A stretch of 64,000 bases of DNA from Lenzites betulinus (Eukaryota > Basidiomycota > Agaricomycetes > Polyporales > Polyporaceae): positions 682,001-746,000 of the forward strand of contig JABYQU010000001.1 in NCBI GenBank assembly GCA_022264855.1, read 5' to 3'. Under the pieces are notes generated by a model. The model searched no databases, had not been told where the DNA came from, and saw nothing but the letters and a program-made list of their open reading frames with translations. This document shows, piece by piece, positions 1 to 12,087 of the stretch. Every line of letters starts with the position of its first letter. Positions within the stretch are counted from its first letter, which is position 1. A program made the position numbers and the translations under genes.

Positions 1-602
1 ACCCTTACCGGCCGATGTTCCCAAAGGATGACCACGCGCTGCAGAATGAGCAGGTTTGCTATCCCGACGGAGACGATAGCAAACATGGAGCAGGTGAAAA
101 TGAACTGCTTGCATCTAGCGAGAAGTCAGCTACGCCTTCAAGTGCGCACATATACACTCTGTAGACTTGCCCCTGTTGCCTCGCTGTTTAGTGTATTGTA
201 TATCATCAGACTCTACTACGACCACCTACCAAGTTTGTGAACGCGTCGTGTGCAACTCCGGACATATCTGCAACAAGTGAAGTCAATGGTGTAGTTTAGT
301 GCTGAACCTGTGACTGCACGTACTATATGCCACAGCAATCAGCGTGCCAAGTACCGTGTACCGATTTAAAAGGAACATGTACTTGGCGTATGTGGCCGGC
401 GCTGGCCATATATATTTCACCTCGTCCGCGAACGTCAAAAGATGGTCGAAGAGTAGAACCGTTAGCCCAACGGCTACGAACCCGATCAGGTAGGTAAATT
501 CCCGTACAAGGATGTATATGTCTTCGGGCACTCACCACTCAAGTATCGCGTTGCAGCCAAGTCGTGAAAGACAGAGGACGATAGAGACAGCAGCGCCTCC
601 AT
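1..602 (-). CDS. DUF6533 multi-pass membrane protein (5' part, cut by window edge)
   Basis: The ATG is at 602. Exon 1 encodes a short Ser/Leu-rich leader ending near 539, and the next exon gives AVGLTVLLFDHLLTFADEV followed by a second hydrophobic stretch with an LLNRY motif. This is the N-terminal core of the fungal DUF6533 family, predicted seven-helix membrane proteins of unknown function. After two more short introns (donor GTACGT near 324, and GTAGGT near 230) an exon near 1-80 reads SMFAIVSVGIANLLILQ, the expected third helix. The gene continues beyond position 1, so its C-terminus is not seen. Exon 1 joins to exon 2 in phase only if the acceptor is the AG near 476. A second family member lies at 59684-62881. 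Family assignment is fairly sure; function is unknown. Confidence 0.75.
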
Positions 603-2067
603 GTTGAGAAGGGGTATATGCAGTAGGGTATGTGGGCCTCCGAGTCGTGATGAGGACGACCTGTCGCCGGGGAGCAATAACGTCGAAGAGCTGAAGATTA
701 AAACGTGCAGGTAGTTTAAAGCAAGAAAGACAAAAAGGACCGGGCCTCAGGCCGCGGCGAAGAAGGTAAAGGACGTGCGGTGGTGGATGACGAGAGCAAG
801 CCCCGATAATGAGCCAGGTCCCTTCCGTCCCTCTGCCCCTGCGCACAGGTACACGGTGTCACCCCCCTCGACAGACATCTCCCGATGGGACTCGAGAACG
901 AGGCGCTGTTGAAGAGGGCTGATCGAGACGGCATCAATACTATACTGATCCAGTACTGATCCTCACCCGTGGCGGCCGTGATGTGTAGCCTATCCTCCTA
1001 TTGATGGAGGGTCCATGCCGTATTCTCGCTGTCTACATGTTCAGAAACGACATGTTCAGAAACTTAAAATAAAGCCAACGGGGGCGCACCTTTCCCACTG
1101 TGATTATAGAGGAAGACCGAAAACCGGGAGGCGGGCCCAAGCGATAACAACTAAGCTAGGACTTTGGAAAGGCCCGTGCGAGGGCGCCTGCGATCCGAAC
1201 ATAACTGCACCACGGAGAGGTTCGGACTGAGAAAGCATGGATATCATGGTAGCCCTGGGCCGCTGGGACGTCGGGACGTGAAGTAGACACTAGTACTTTT
1301 TTGCAGTAATTCTTCTCACTGCGGCCCTGCTCTCACGACACCAACGCTGAGCAGCATGATATGGATGATCGCCGGGTCGGTTCCTGCATGGGTGGTCAAG
1401 TGAACATACTGAGCAATCACCAGGAGACGTACTTCATGACAGTAGAAAGCAAGCCCGTCGAGTAGGGACACATGTCCGAATTATTGATAGGACACAGTCG
1501 AGACGCCCGCACAATAGTGTCAGTCTAATAGCTATAAGTACAGGTATTGTATTATCGACATCAATATTGTAAGCTTTTCTTATTGCGCGCTTTAAAGCTA
1601 TGTGGCTGCCTGTTCTTCAAGCTTCAAGTGTAAGTATAGCTCGATTTCATGAAACAGCTTGGCCACCGTACGTACGCGATCACATACATCACACATTGAA
1701 TACATTTTCGCGAACACATTACAACATTACATACACAATCTCTATCCCAAGTACAGTACTTACGTGTACGGAAACCCATGCGGCGCATGGAGATAAACGA
1801 CACTCGAAGCAGATTTGTCCAGCTATTGAGACAGACGTCGTAAGGAGAGCCGGATCGTGGGGCGTGTGAGAACAAGACAACAAACGGAATACAGGTCATG
1901 CAAGGTCGTAAGGGGAAAACAAGTGTATGAGGGGAGAAGTACGATACTTTGGCGCAATGAGACCGCGATGGGCAAGAGGGAGATATTGTAGCACAGGAAC
2001 CCGTAAGCACGATGAGCGTCCCGGAGATTGCGGATACATGGGTGGAGGGAAGAGGGTATCCAGCCGA
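603..2067. other. Intergenic, no gene recognised
   Basis: Short reading frames occur on both strands but none has a recognisable domain or plausible splice continuity. A 15-bp unit (ACATGTTCAGAAACG) is repeated twice in tandem at about 1035-1064. The stretch separates the divergent 5' end of the DUF6533 gene from the 3' end of the AspRS fusion gene. Confidence 0.6.
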
Positions 2068-5000
2068 TTACTTCGGCTTCTGCAGCATGGACATGATCGC
2101 CTCGATGCCCTTCATGCCGAGCCCGCCCTTCGGATAGCAGATATACAACTACAACCCGTCCGCCGTCAGCTCGCGGTCACCCAATAACACGATCGAGCAG
2201 CACTCACCGGGTCCTGCCACGTCCCAAACTTGCTCCGGAAGTCGCCCTTGCCGGTGAGATTGAACGTCGACGACAGCCCGTTGTACGCCTTCTCGAGCGT
2301 CTTCACGCGGAACCCGCGTACATTCTCCCCTGGCTGCAGCTTGTCCGTCGCCCCAGCGCCGAACGTCGCGGACTTCACGCCCGCGTCGCCGAGCTTCTTG
2401 ATCACGTACGTGAGGATGTACTCGATCGCGCCGAGCGGCGCGTCGGGGAACTCGAGCGCCCACTTGATCTGGAAGCCGTGCTTGGGCGCGAGCTGGGCGA
2501 GCACCACCATGGCGCAGGGCTATTTCAAACATATCAGCTGTCGTACACATGGACAGGTGAAGACGACACATACCTTGCCATCCTTGTCCGTGGCGTAAAA
2601 GTACTTGCGGTGCTTCATGTCGTCGAACGGCCGCACGCCCGTCAGATGGATCTGGGTGCCCTTGCGCCCCGCAGCCCAGTCTTGGCAGCGCTGCTCGAGC
2701 GACGCCTTCACCTGCTCGTCCATCTCTTGCCCGACCTCGACGATCTTCACGCCCTCCCGCTCCGCACGGTGGATCTTCCGCCGCACCGTCTTGTCATGCT
2801 CGGCGGGATCGACCTCGGTTGGGTTCAAACGTTCCTCCGCGACGGCGATCACGGAGCCCCATCCGAGGTCCTCCGCGAGGTACTTCTCCGTGGTCCTGTC
2901 GATGCAGCACCACACGGGCTTTAGGTTCTGCTCGTTGAGGTACGCGAGATACGCCTTGGCAACGCGCGGGACCTGGTCCACGGGGCACAGCGGGTTTCCG
3001 AACGTCACCGCGAACCCGTTCTCGGCCATGTAGCCGACTGCGGCGCCCGTCGCCTTGTCCCGCCAGACTGTCCATGCGGGGTCTGTCCAGCTGGTGTTCG
3101 TCGCGTCTCCGTACTTAGCGATGAGCTGTTGCGTTTCGTCAGTACCCCCGCCTCCAGAAACGCAACGGGTGACTCACGTTCTCAAGGGGTGGAATATCGC
3201 CTGAGCGTTTGCTGGGCTGGAACGTCGTCGACTCAGGCCCGTGGAGGATGAGCGAGTTCGCAGCGATGTACGCCGCTTCCGTCGGATCTTGACCACGCTT
3301 GATGAAGCTGCGGGGATCCCGGGGGAACAGACTCGCCCAGCGGATGTTGCCGAGCTTGAGGAACAACATGACGACTCGTTCGAGACCGACACCACCCCCT
3401 CCATGCTGTCGCGGAGGTGAGTCCAAGCGCGAGCGAACCGCTGGTTACCCGACACTTACCGGAGGGCATCCCCAGCGGAAGCCGTCGACATACTCCTGCA
3501 TCGTCTCGGGGTCTACGCCGTCCTCCTTCATGCGCTCTTCCAACAGCGGTGCAACGTGTATGCGCTGACCACCGGACAGAATCTCTTCACCGCGCAAGAA
3601 GAAGTCGTACGAATTTGACCATCGCTGCGCGCACACAAACAGTCAGGATATGCCACAGACCCCACTGCTAGTGAGCTCACGTTGTCCTCGGGGTCAGGCA
3701 TGGTGTAGAACGGCCGTACTTCCAATGGGAACTTGTCGATGATGTAGAAGTCCGCGCCATACTTCTCCTTAATAAGCTGCCCGAGACGTTGTTCCGCGCG
3801 TGTGCTGAGGTCATCGAGCTCGGAAATCTCGTGCCCGTCGTCTTCTGTCCAGCCAGAGTCCTTCAAAATCTGGATAGCCTCCGAGAACTTGAACCGTGGC
3901 GTCTCGTCGAGGATGACGACATCGTCGTGGGGATAGAACTGCTTGACAGTCTCGATCTGTTGGGATGGAGATCAGTACTCTGATACAATAAACGCGCATA
4001 TACGCATGAACAGCCGAACGCACCTCCGCCCTGAACTGCGACTGCAGGCCCTTGAAGATGGACTTGAACAGCTCGTCCAGCAAGTCGACCACCTCGTGGT
4101 AATGGCTCTCGATTGTCATCTCCAGATCAAGACCGGTGAACTCTGTAAGATGTCTATGGGTATTTGAGTTCTCCGCTCTGAAGACAGGGCCGATCTCGAA
4201 CACCCGCTCCATATCCGCAGCGATGCACATCTGCTTCGCAAGTTGCGGACTCTGTGCGAGGTACGCCGGTCGGCGAAAGTAGTCGACTTTGAACACTGCG
4301 GCTCCGGACTCCGTCGAGGAGCCCTGGAACTTGGACGAGTGGATCTCGATAAAGTTGCGGGAAGTGAGGAACGTGCGGAACAGCTCGCAAACGCCCGCAT
4401 GTATGCGGAAGATCGCTTGTGATGCCGGCGACTGCAGATGTTCATCAGAATCAGACGGTCGTGTAGTTTGACCAGAGACGTACGCGCAGGTCCAGAACGC
4501 GGTTGTCCAGCCGAGTCCGCTCGCCTACTTTCACGAACTGTGCGTCTTCCTGTGTAGCTCACGTCAGTGTGCGAGCGCCGTGTCTATTAAACAACATGTC
4601 TGACCCTCTCATAATATTCCTTGGGTCTGGAGACGTCTTCGACCTGGTATGGTAGTGCCGTCGAAGGTGCAGAGACCACATGCAGCTAAAAATTATCTCG
4701 TAAATACTAGTTTCACGCCGCGCGAGCCGAGAAAGACTCACTTTGGAGATCATGATCTCATACTCGTGGATCGTTGTGCTGTGTACGTTCTCCTGACTCG
4801 GCGGGGGGCGCTGGACCACACCCTCTACAAGAACAATGGCTTCCCGGGCAAGTCCTTCGGCCCAACGTACCATCGTTTGAGAAACCTTGTCCGCTTCCTC
4901 AGTCAGGACGCCTTGCACTGTCGTGAACTGATGTCGTAGAATTAGGAATACAATCTTAGACCCTGCGAATAAGTGTTAGCAAAACAAACACAGTGACTAC

Positions 5001-5882
5001 TGTAAAGATCAAAGCATAGCGGCGGGTCACAGGCCACAGCGGCCTCCGCCGCCCCTATTTGGGTCCTATGTCACCGGGCATCGAGGCCGCCGCCGCTGGT
5101 GCCATAGGTACGAAACACCGTAGCGCCGGCCGCCGCCGGCGCAAAGGTGGTAGGTCGTGTCACAACCGCCGCTCAGTACGGCAATGTCACCGGTCACCGT
5201 GGCCCCCGCCGCATCGTACCCGGCCGGTAACACCCAAACCTGCCGCCGCTATGCTCTGATCTTTACAATACAATGCTACATACCTAGTGGTCGAATGTGG
5301 TGAATGCGGGCGCGGAAGATGACTGTGTCCCCCTCCTTCTTATTGGGAATGTCGCGAATCTGATCCAATTTGCGTTCTACATAGCGATTAGCACTGGAGT
5401 CCCTAGGCACTGTCTCGCGGAAAACTGACTAACCTACTCGCGTTTGCGACATGTTCAGTGGTAGGTCGCCCCAGTGCTCTCGTAGTGGGTCCTAGATGCA
5501 TATATCAGCACACACGTCGCGCCCACAGACAGAGGTAGACATTCACCTCTTCGTGCGCCTTCAGCATGCGCTCTTTGCGCAGACGAGCATCCTCGTCTTC
5601 TTTTGCTTCGCGCTCGGCTTTGCGATCCTCCTTCTGTTCCGTGAAAGACAAGGGGCGCGCGGTACCGTTGCTCGGACGATGTCCTTGCTCCTTCATCTGC
5701 TGCGCGGTGGCAGCCGTTTCTACCTTTGCGTTCGTGTCGTCAACGACTACGCTGGAGTTCGTAGTCTTCTCCGCGTTGCCATTCATGAGCGGGTGGCCAT
5801 TTGCGCTGTCGCGAGAGTTCGCTCTCGAGCCGGAACGCGCGTGCGAGACGACCTTGGAGAGTGCCTTCTTGATGGAGGCCAT
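2068..5882 (-). CDS. erdS: Aspartyl-tRNA synthetase fused to a DUF2156 aminoacyl-tRNA transferase domain (ErdS architecture)
   Basis: The spliced product is roughly 900-1,000 residues. Order of domains: a Lys/Glu/Ser-rich N-terminal extension (5535-5882); an OB-fold tRNA-binding domain (about 4640-5440); a class II AspRS catalytic core with motif 2 [15 protein letters not shown] near 4150-4190, [19 protein letters not shown] near 3690-3760 and motif 3 [12 protein letters not shown] near 3360-3410. After a short linker comes a second module (2068-3120) with [25 protein letters not shown] and a C-terminus [16 protein letters not shown], which matches DUF2156/LPG-synthase-type transferases. This fusion is known from fungi as ergosteryl-3-beta-O-L-aspartate synthase: AspRS charges tRNA-Asp and the second domain moves Asp onto ergosterol. 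The start at 5882 heads the basic extension; the stop is TAA at 2068-2070. Unusual: one intron is enlarged to 321 bp by a MITE-like insert. A plain cytosolic AspRS role cannot be excluded from sequence alone. Confidence 0.88.
5000..5268. mobile_element. MITE-like element inside an ErdS intron
   Basis: A 269-bp GC-rich block lies wholly inside the intron spanning 4963-5283 of the AspRS fusion gene. Its ends are inverted repeats of about 25 bp: TGTAAAGATCAAAGCATAGC at 5001 and the reverse complement of the same sequence, with one mismatch, ending at 5267. Both ends are flanked by TA (4998-4999 and 5269-5270), the target duplication of Tc1/mariner-type elements. There is no reading frame of note inside, only GGC/GCC-rich sequence with local palindromes. 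Other introns of this gene are near 50-65 bp. The family is not identified. Confidence 0.65.
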
Positions 5883-5929
5883 GGGGGGTGAGGAGGTGGG
5901 TGTATGCGCGCGACAGAAGAGGAGAGCGG

Positions 5930-5938
5930 TATATATAA
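5930..5938 (-). promoter_or_regulatory. TATA-like element upstream of ErdS
   Basis: An AT run reading TTATATATA on the minus strand lies about 48 bp before the proposed ErdS ATG, in otherwise mixed sequence. Position fits a core promoter with a short leader, but no transcript data support it. Confidence 0.3.
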
Positions 5939-6490
5939 TGAGGAAAACGCAAAGTCCGGCACCTCGAGCAATCCAGACGACGTCATCCCCAAATCCGCCC
6001 AACGTCATCCATCAATTTCGCCAAATCCAGAGGCATATGGCCAGACGTGGCTTGGCACGTCGGTCCCGCACATTCCGGCCTATTCCGGCTTACCAAACCA
6101 GAAAATGGCATGCTCCCCGAGAGTCCGAGAACGTCCACGAACGTCTTGTATTATACTGTTATTACTTGCCGGGCACAAACGGCGAGTTCATCTTGAAGCT
6201 TGAAGGGCCAACCATACGCCCGTTCTGGAGCGCTCCCACAAGTTGCGGCATCTTTTGGGAGGGAATCACCGTCGACTCCACTCTACACGATGCAGAGCAG
6301 TACTGGGCAGTGCGCACCCCAGGCTGTCATCCGGTCATTTCCGGAGACTGCGAGCTGTCGGCATCTTACGAAGATATTGTTGAGGTCAGCTTCGCGCGCG
6401 CATCGGACGCGGGTTGAGGCGAGTCAAATTCCGTCAAATTGTCGCATGGAACAAACCCGAAAGTTCGTGAAATGCATCGGAAAATCGGAG
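5939..6490. other. Intergenic, no gene recognised
   Basis: This stretch runs from the ErdS promoter region to the tRNA terminator. A plus-strand frame crosses it, but it is the antisense shadow of ErdS exon 1 running on into non-coding sequence. No recognisable domain on either strand. Confidence 0.5.
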
Positions 6491-6495
6491 AAAAA
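6491..6495 (-). terminator. RNA polymerase III terminator of tRNA-Arg
   Basis: Five consecutive T on the minus strand, ten bases downstream of the tRNA 3' end, fit the usual oligo-T stop of pol III genes. Confidence 0.6.
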
Positions 6496-6505
6496 GTAAA
6501 CCGAC

Positions 6506-6588
6506 TACCCCCGGCGGGACTCGAACCCGCAACCGCCAGATCTCGTCGTCATAGAAGTCTGGAATCATAACCATTAGACGACGGGGGC
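6506..6588 (-). tRNA. tRNA-Arg(UCU) with a 10-nt intron
   Basis: The minus strand folds into a full cloverleaf of 83 nt. The acceptor stem is GCCCCCG with CGGGGGT (one G-U pair at the end), the anticodon stem is CCAGA with TCTGG, and the T arm is GCGGG-TTCGAGT-CCCGC. The anticodon loop reads CTTCTA, so the anticodon is TCT. A 10-nt insert TGACGACGAG follows position 37, the standard place of nuclear tRNA introns, leaving a 73-nt mature body plus CCA. It decodes AGA. The anticodon call depends on the intron placement, which is the only one giving a 7-nt loop. Confidence 0.9.
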
Positions 6589-6940
6589 GTATTAACAAAT
6601 GTGCCGCTTGCGCTTATGATGCAGTCAGGCTGGTTAGAGTAGCCTCTGTCGACTGAAAGCTGTTAAGTACAGCAGGCTGCAATCCCTGGTATACTTGGTC
6701 CCCTCTTTGCCTCGGCCACGAACCAGTACGAACCAGCACGGAATGATGCATATAAGACAACAAAAAACTGTGACAAGCCGGCACAGTACTTGCACATGCA
6801 CCCGCGCGTTACGCTCGTCGAGTGCTCCTCCGCAAAACCTGACGTTACTTGTACGCTATAACATGACGAGTGAGCTAACTTTCCGGGCGCGACATACGGA
6901 TTATCAAGAAGAACAGCTAGTAAAACGCACCCGATCGGTT
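6589..6940. other. Intergenic, nothing recognised
   Basis: About 350 bp between the tRNA and the F-box relic. Minus-strand open frames here have no recognisable motif. Confidence 0.5.
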
Positions 6941-7544
6941 TCAAGAACGAGCAACGGGCATGAGCTCCCTCCAGCATCCTGGGCCGCCAGAGATACGGTC
7001 TAGCCATTCATCCCTCAGTCTCTCACCCCAGTCCTCGAAGTACATATAAAAAGGCGGGACCACCACGGTCTTCACGCCCTGAGTCGGGCACACGTTCGCG
7101 AAGTGCTCGAGCGACGCCATGAGCTGCGCATACGCCTCAATAGTCGCCGGCCGAGCCATGTCCGCCTCCGTCGATGCGTCCTGGTGAAGCACCAGCGCGC
7201 GCACGGCCGGGTACATCTTGCTCGCGGGTGGCGGCAGATCGGGCGTGAGCGCGATGCCAACGCTGCTTGCCAGCGACGGATTAAGTCTCCCGAGCGGTGC
7301 GCGGATGCACGACATGCGGAGGTGGGTCGTGCGGGGCGCGTGTGCACGCCAGAAGTCGTGGCCGACGTGTCCCGCGAGGCCCCTTCGCACCAAGTGGAGG
7401 CACGTCGCCGCGGGGGGAGAGCGGGGTCGCGTGTGCGTGCGGCACGAGCAGCTCATCGACGTCGGAGAGTCCGAGCAGCGTGACCTCGCGCACGTACGGG
7501 AAGGGCGCGTCGATGAACGCGAGCATCGGCGCGAGCAGCTTCAT
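6941..7544 (-). pseudogene. Truncated F-box-type protein relic
   Basis: The minus strand encodes the C-terminal half of a basidiomycete F-box/LRR-like protein. It begins APFPYVREVTLLGLSDVDE, continues HLRMSCIRAPLG and ends with RDEWLDRISGGPGCW, the W..RI.GG.GCW signature seen at the end of many such fungal proteins. The reading frame changes once within about 7390-7456, next to a run of six C in CTCTCCCCCCGCGG, so either a frameshift or an unseen intron is present. No N-terminal F-box is found upstream to 8660. The most likely reading is a 5'-truncated, frameshifted relic. A sequencing error in the C run would repair the frame but not the missing start. Confidence 0.5.
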
Positions 7545-8662
7545 CTAGCACGTCAAAGCAAGGTGTGTAGAAAGCGCACGTCGATACAATGCTCTTAGCG
7601 AGCTCTGCTGCAAAGTCGTCTATACTCACTAGGAGATGGGCATGTGCAGGCGGAAGCTATAACAGAGCGGGTTTAGCATTCCAGGCATTCACTGTGACCT
7701 ATCCCAAGAGTCTCCTGCAGTGAGTCAGAGGTAAGGTCATCATGACGGCGCGTCGCGTGCGGTGGACGCTCCAAAGTTGGAACCTTTAGTACTGCCAAGA
7801 TCGCCCTGCAACGGATGGAACTTGAGCACCGCATTAACGCCTGAAAGACGGCTTATACCACACATTCCACATGCCCACCTTTGACTGTCATAAGTGCATC
7901 CTAGACTAAACAATGTTAACAGCATCATACCAATAGCCCACCCATCCTCTACACCACAGCGCTCTCTACGGGCCACACCACTGGCCAGCTATACTGCGGT
8001 GGGGCGACGGGATGATTGAGTTGGCTCTGAGCTGTACACGTCTAGCGCGGCGTCATGTAGCTCTGTAAGTCACATTTGCCACAGCAGACTGAGCATAGGA
8101 AAGCACTTCATGCATAATCAGGGCACCGGCCGGACACGTCGCGGACGGACTCAGGCGCATGAGGTATCATAGCCCTGCCCTTGCGGCGAGTGTTCATGCT
8201 CGTTCTGAGGAGGCTGAGCGTGTATGTGCGACGTCCATATGAAGCTCACAAAACCACATACCCCTCATTTTCGATGAGCACGTAGCAAATGCAATGGAAG
8301 CATTTTATTCCAATCATGAGATGGGCGATCGCGGTACGGAGACGAGTGGAATTTGTCTAAGCACATAGCTTGTGTTTCGTTGAGTCCTGAAAGCAGCTTA
8401 TGAGTATGGACAAACCGACTGAAGTTCCTACGTCGTGTGTCATCGAACAGGAAGCAGTGACAGGTAAAACGATGTAGATGATGGTCATGATGGTTGGAGG
8501 TCAAGCTTTCAAGCTTCAAGACGCGTGAGCAAGCGCCGTTGCTCAGCTTGCTCTCTTCTACCACCCGTTCCCTCTTCAAGCTTCATCTGTCTTCTTGGCT
8601 CTAGTCTCGCAGACTTTCTTGGCCTCACGTAGTCCGCCGTTTTGGCTTCGGCTCACGTCTCC
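7545..8662. other. Intergenic, no gene recognised
   Basis: About 1.1 kb between the F-box relic (minus) and the RabGAP gene (plus). It contains only short frames without domains. CT-rich stretches near 8560-8620 probably belong to the RabGAP promoter. Confidence 0.5.
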
Positions 8663-11447
8663 ATGTCTGAAGATACTCCGAATGCAACCAAGACGCTCGC
8701 GCCATTGGTAACCGCAACGGTGCCAACTCCGTTGACGACCGAAGACACGGATACGCCCATCTCACCAGGCTTACCTACAGTAACTGCGCTGAAGCCCCCG
8801 GAGAACCTGGGATCTTCGCCGGAGGAAAACGAAAATCCTGCTGACACTCTCCCAAATGATACCGAAGATACAGCGCAAGCGGCGAGCGAAGATGTATCGT
8901 CAGAGCCGGAGGTCACCAGCCCTAAGGCCGAGCTCATAACGTCTCCAAAGCCCAACTCTGTCGAGCCTGACTCTCTTCCACATGAAGAACCGGAGCAGGA
9001 AGCTTTAGTGACGACGGAGAAGGTCGCTGCCAACTCGAGACCATCAAAGTCACTCGTATCCATACCTCCTCCGTTGTCGGCGGAAAGGCCTGTCGCAACT
9101 TCCCCAGCAACACTAGACTCTCTACTTTCTCCTACTGAAACAGAGGGGAAGTTCTCTGTCCGGGAATCGGTCGCTGCGTCCGACGTGACTGACGATGAAA
9201 CGCGCTTCTCTACCGTCCTTCTCAGCGCACGGGAGAGCATGAACGGTGACCCTAGTCCGAAAGTTTCGGTCCCTAGTGAACTTGTCTCTGTGGACGAAGG
9301 TACGGGCTCTGAAGAGATCGCCTTGACGGACGACTGGCGGACGCACAAGAAAACCGCGTCTACCTCTACAATTCTCTCCACAAGCAACGTGCCCTACCTC
9401 ACATCCCAGCTAGACGAAGGCTCGTCATCGCGGCCCAATAGCCTCGGTGACAGGATCCGCGAAGAGTTTTACCAAAAACAAAATCTGACCGAGGAGGGCA
9501 ACGGTGACAACGACGGCGGAGAGGAAGCTGTAGATTGGGGTGCGTGGTGCAGTCGTATCTTTGCTGAAGGTGGTTGTGTAACCCGGCTGTATGTAGATTT
9601 CTGGGGTCAAGTCATCAATGGTATTTTATATGTCCTCCACATCGTCGACAAGTCCAGATCTAAGAGTCGTCACCGAATATAGACTATCAAGGGTTTGCGG
9701 CAGCCAACCCTGAACATCTGGCAAGGGCGATTGAACGGGGGATACCGAAGACATTGCGAGGTATGGTATGGCAACTAATGTAGGTATGCTGATATATTGG
9801 TCCGCATTACGGACTCATCTGACCATACCTAGGTCGGCGTCGAAGGACCCGGAACTGGAAGCAACGTATCTTCGACTTTTGAAAGAGACGAGTCCGCACG
9901 AGAAAGCGATCATACGCGACCTCGGAAGGTCTCAGAATATCGTTGTTATACACACTCGAGTCCTTACTGATGCACGTTTTCGCAGGACATTCCCTCACCA
10001 TGCGTTCTTCACAGATGGACACGGGATAGGGCAGGAAAATCTCTTCAATGTCCTCAAGGCATATTCCTTGTATGCGTCTATCCCGCATCACAACGACGAC
10101 TACTAACACTGCGTCAGGTACGACCCGCAGGTCGGATACTGCCAAGGCCTCCCCTTCATTGTTGCCATTCTGCTCCTCAACGTGAGCTGCTATGTCTCTC
10201 GGTATGCATAGTGCAACGTGCCGACGCCCTCTTAGATGCCCGACGAGGAAGCGTTCTGCCTTCTGGTTCGCCTCATGCACTCGTATGACGTGCGCGGGCA
10301 TTTCCTGCCTGAGATGCCAAAGCTACAGCTCCGACTGGTGAGTTATAACATACACTGGCCAACATCGCCATCTGACTTGACGGGCGTTCAGTTCCAGGTA
10401 GAATTGCTCAAGCGCCATATGATAGTTCACAATTGACGTTTGCATGCAGTTCGAACGATTGTTGGAGGAACTTCTCCCCGTTCTCCACCTCCACTTCGTG
10501 CGGCAAGGAATCAAAGCAAGCATGTACTGCTCACAATGGTTCCTTACGATGTTCAGCTACCGGTAAGCATCTCGATACTCGCTTTTGCCCCTCAAAATCT
10601 TAAATCATGGCAAACGTTAGCTTCCCCATGGATATCGTCTTTCGAATATACGATAACTGTCTGGCGAATGGAATTGAGGCAATGTTCACCTTCAGCATGG
10701 CGTTGCTCATCAAGAACGAAGAGACGCTGCTGTCGATGAAGTTCGACCAACTCCTCGCGTTTCTCAATACACGGGTGTTCGAAGTATATCTGGTGCGCAG
10801 AGTTCAATTACTGTCTGTACCCTTTCCTCCTAAAAGTAATATTTCGTGTTCACAGGCGGATCCGAAACATGTAGGCCAGACCGAGCCGCGATATCGTGTG
10901 AACGAATTCGTCCAAGATGCAACATCCCTCCGCATCACGCCGTTCATGCTTGACAATTACGCCCGCGAGTACGAGGAGTTGGTGACGGCGCGGGATGCGC
11001 ATAAGCTGGAAATGGAGAACTTGAAGAATGCGAACAGGCAACTGGCTGCGCAGGTGTACGTGCCTATCACCGTTCGAATCATCTGCGGAAGGAAGCTGAA
11101 GCTAATCATACAGTAAGAACCTCGAGACAAACTTGGCGCAATTGAACACGGAGCATTGTGAAGTCCTTGTGAGCATCAACGTCACTTCACTGCGATATTT
11201 AACCACTCACGCATATACAGAATGAGCTCGTAAGGGCACGCCTACGACACGAAGACCTCGAGTCCGAGCTTGTGCGGTACAAGCTACTGTACGGTTCCTC
11301 CGCCACAGTTTCTATTGTTTTTTGCTAACAAGCTGCTGATGGCCTAGATATGCCGAAGCGATGCACCAGAGCGAAGATGCCATGTCTTCCCACCGCATCT
11401 CACTTGCTGCCAGCAGCAAGCGTGGCAGTAGCAGCACGAACGGATAG
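8663..11447 (+). CDS. TBC-domain Rab GTPase-activating protein, GYP5/EVI5 type
   Basis: A multi-exon gene. The first 290 or so residues are acidic, Ser/Thr/Pro-rich and disordered. After introns at 9540-9596 and 9621-9682 the TBC domain begins with GIPKTLRGMVWQLM. It contains both catalytic fingers of TBC RabGAPs: the arginine finger IIRDLGRTFPHH (I-x-x-D-x-x-R) and the glutamine finger VGYCQGLPFIVA (Y-x-Q). The C-terminus after 10860 is a coiled coil rich in E, L, N and Q, the layout of yeast Gyp5 and animal EVI5, which stimulate GTP hydrolysis on Rab proteins in ER-to-Golgi and recycling traffic. The first ATG is at 8663; the stop TAG is at 11445-11447. Which Rab it acts on cannot be told from the sequence. 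Confidence 0.88.
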
Positions 11448-12087
11448 TTGCCACGCGCAATCGCCACCACGCGACGCAGCCACAGTAAGTTAAGGAAGGT
11501 TCACTCACCGGAAACCGGATACCAAGACAGCCAACACTACTACTACCCAACACATGTCCGTAGCACCCCATTTTCATAGGTTTTCCCCGATGTCGACGTC
11601 GCTTGTTGTACACAATTCAGAGCACTCAAGTTACATACATGTATGTGGAGTAATGACACTTTACGCATAGATGATTGTCGCATGGCACGAACTACTTGGA
11701 TGTTTGCCCTCCAGCCTGAGGTTCCCACCAGGGGACGATGTCTTTTGGTCATTCACCAATGTTTCTCCACCATTCTGTGGCAGTACTGTTTACACTGCCT
11801 AGTATCTCCATTCAGAACCTCTCAGAACGCCGCATCAGTGGGTCGGGGCCGGACGGCTGACCTTAAATATATATGTATGACAACGATCGCTAACGCCGCA
11901 GCACAGGCATCTTGCTACCCACTCCCGTGAGTGTTTTGCTCGCTGACACAAAGCTGGATCTTTGAGCTTGAGTATGTACTGAAGCATTTGTAGAACGAGA
12001 CCTGGACACAGCCCGAAGCAGTTTTACCGTTGCGCTGAGGTAGGACGCCTTAACGTTTCATCTAAGACGCGAACGACGTTGCCCTCT
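11448..12087. other. Intergenic, no gene recognised
   Basis: Convergent or spacer sequence between the RabGAP stop and the next F-box gene. Short frames on both strands lack domains and splice continuity. Confidence 0.5.

Noticed and set aside
5566..6417. 283-codon plus-strand open frame
   Set aside because: It is antisense to ErdS exon 1, whose coding sense is supported by family similarity and by splice sites, and then runs into the promoter.
8653..9387. 244-codon minus-strand open frame
   Set aside because: Antisense to the disordered first exon of the RabGAP gene; Ser/Val-rich shadow of its codon pattern.
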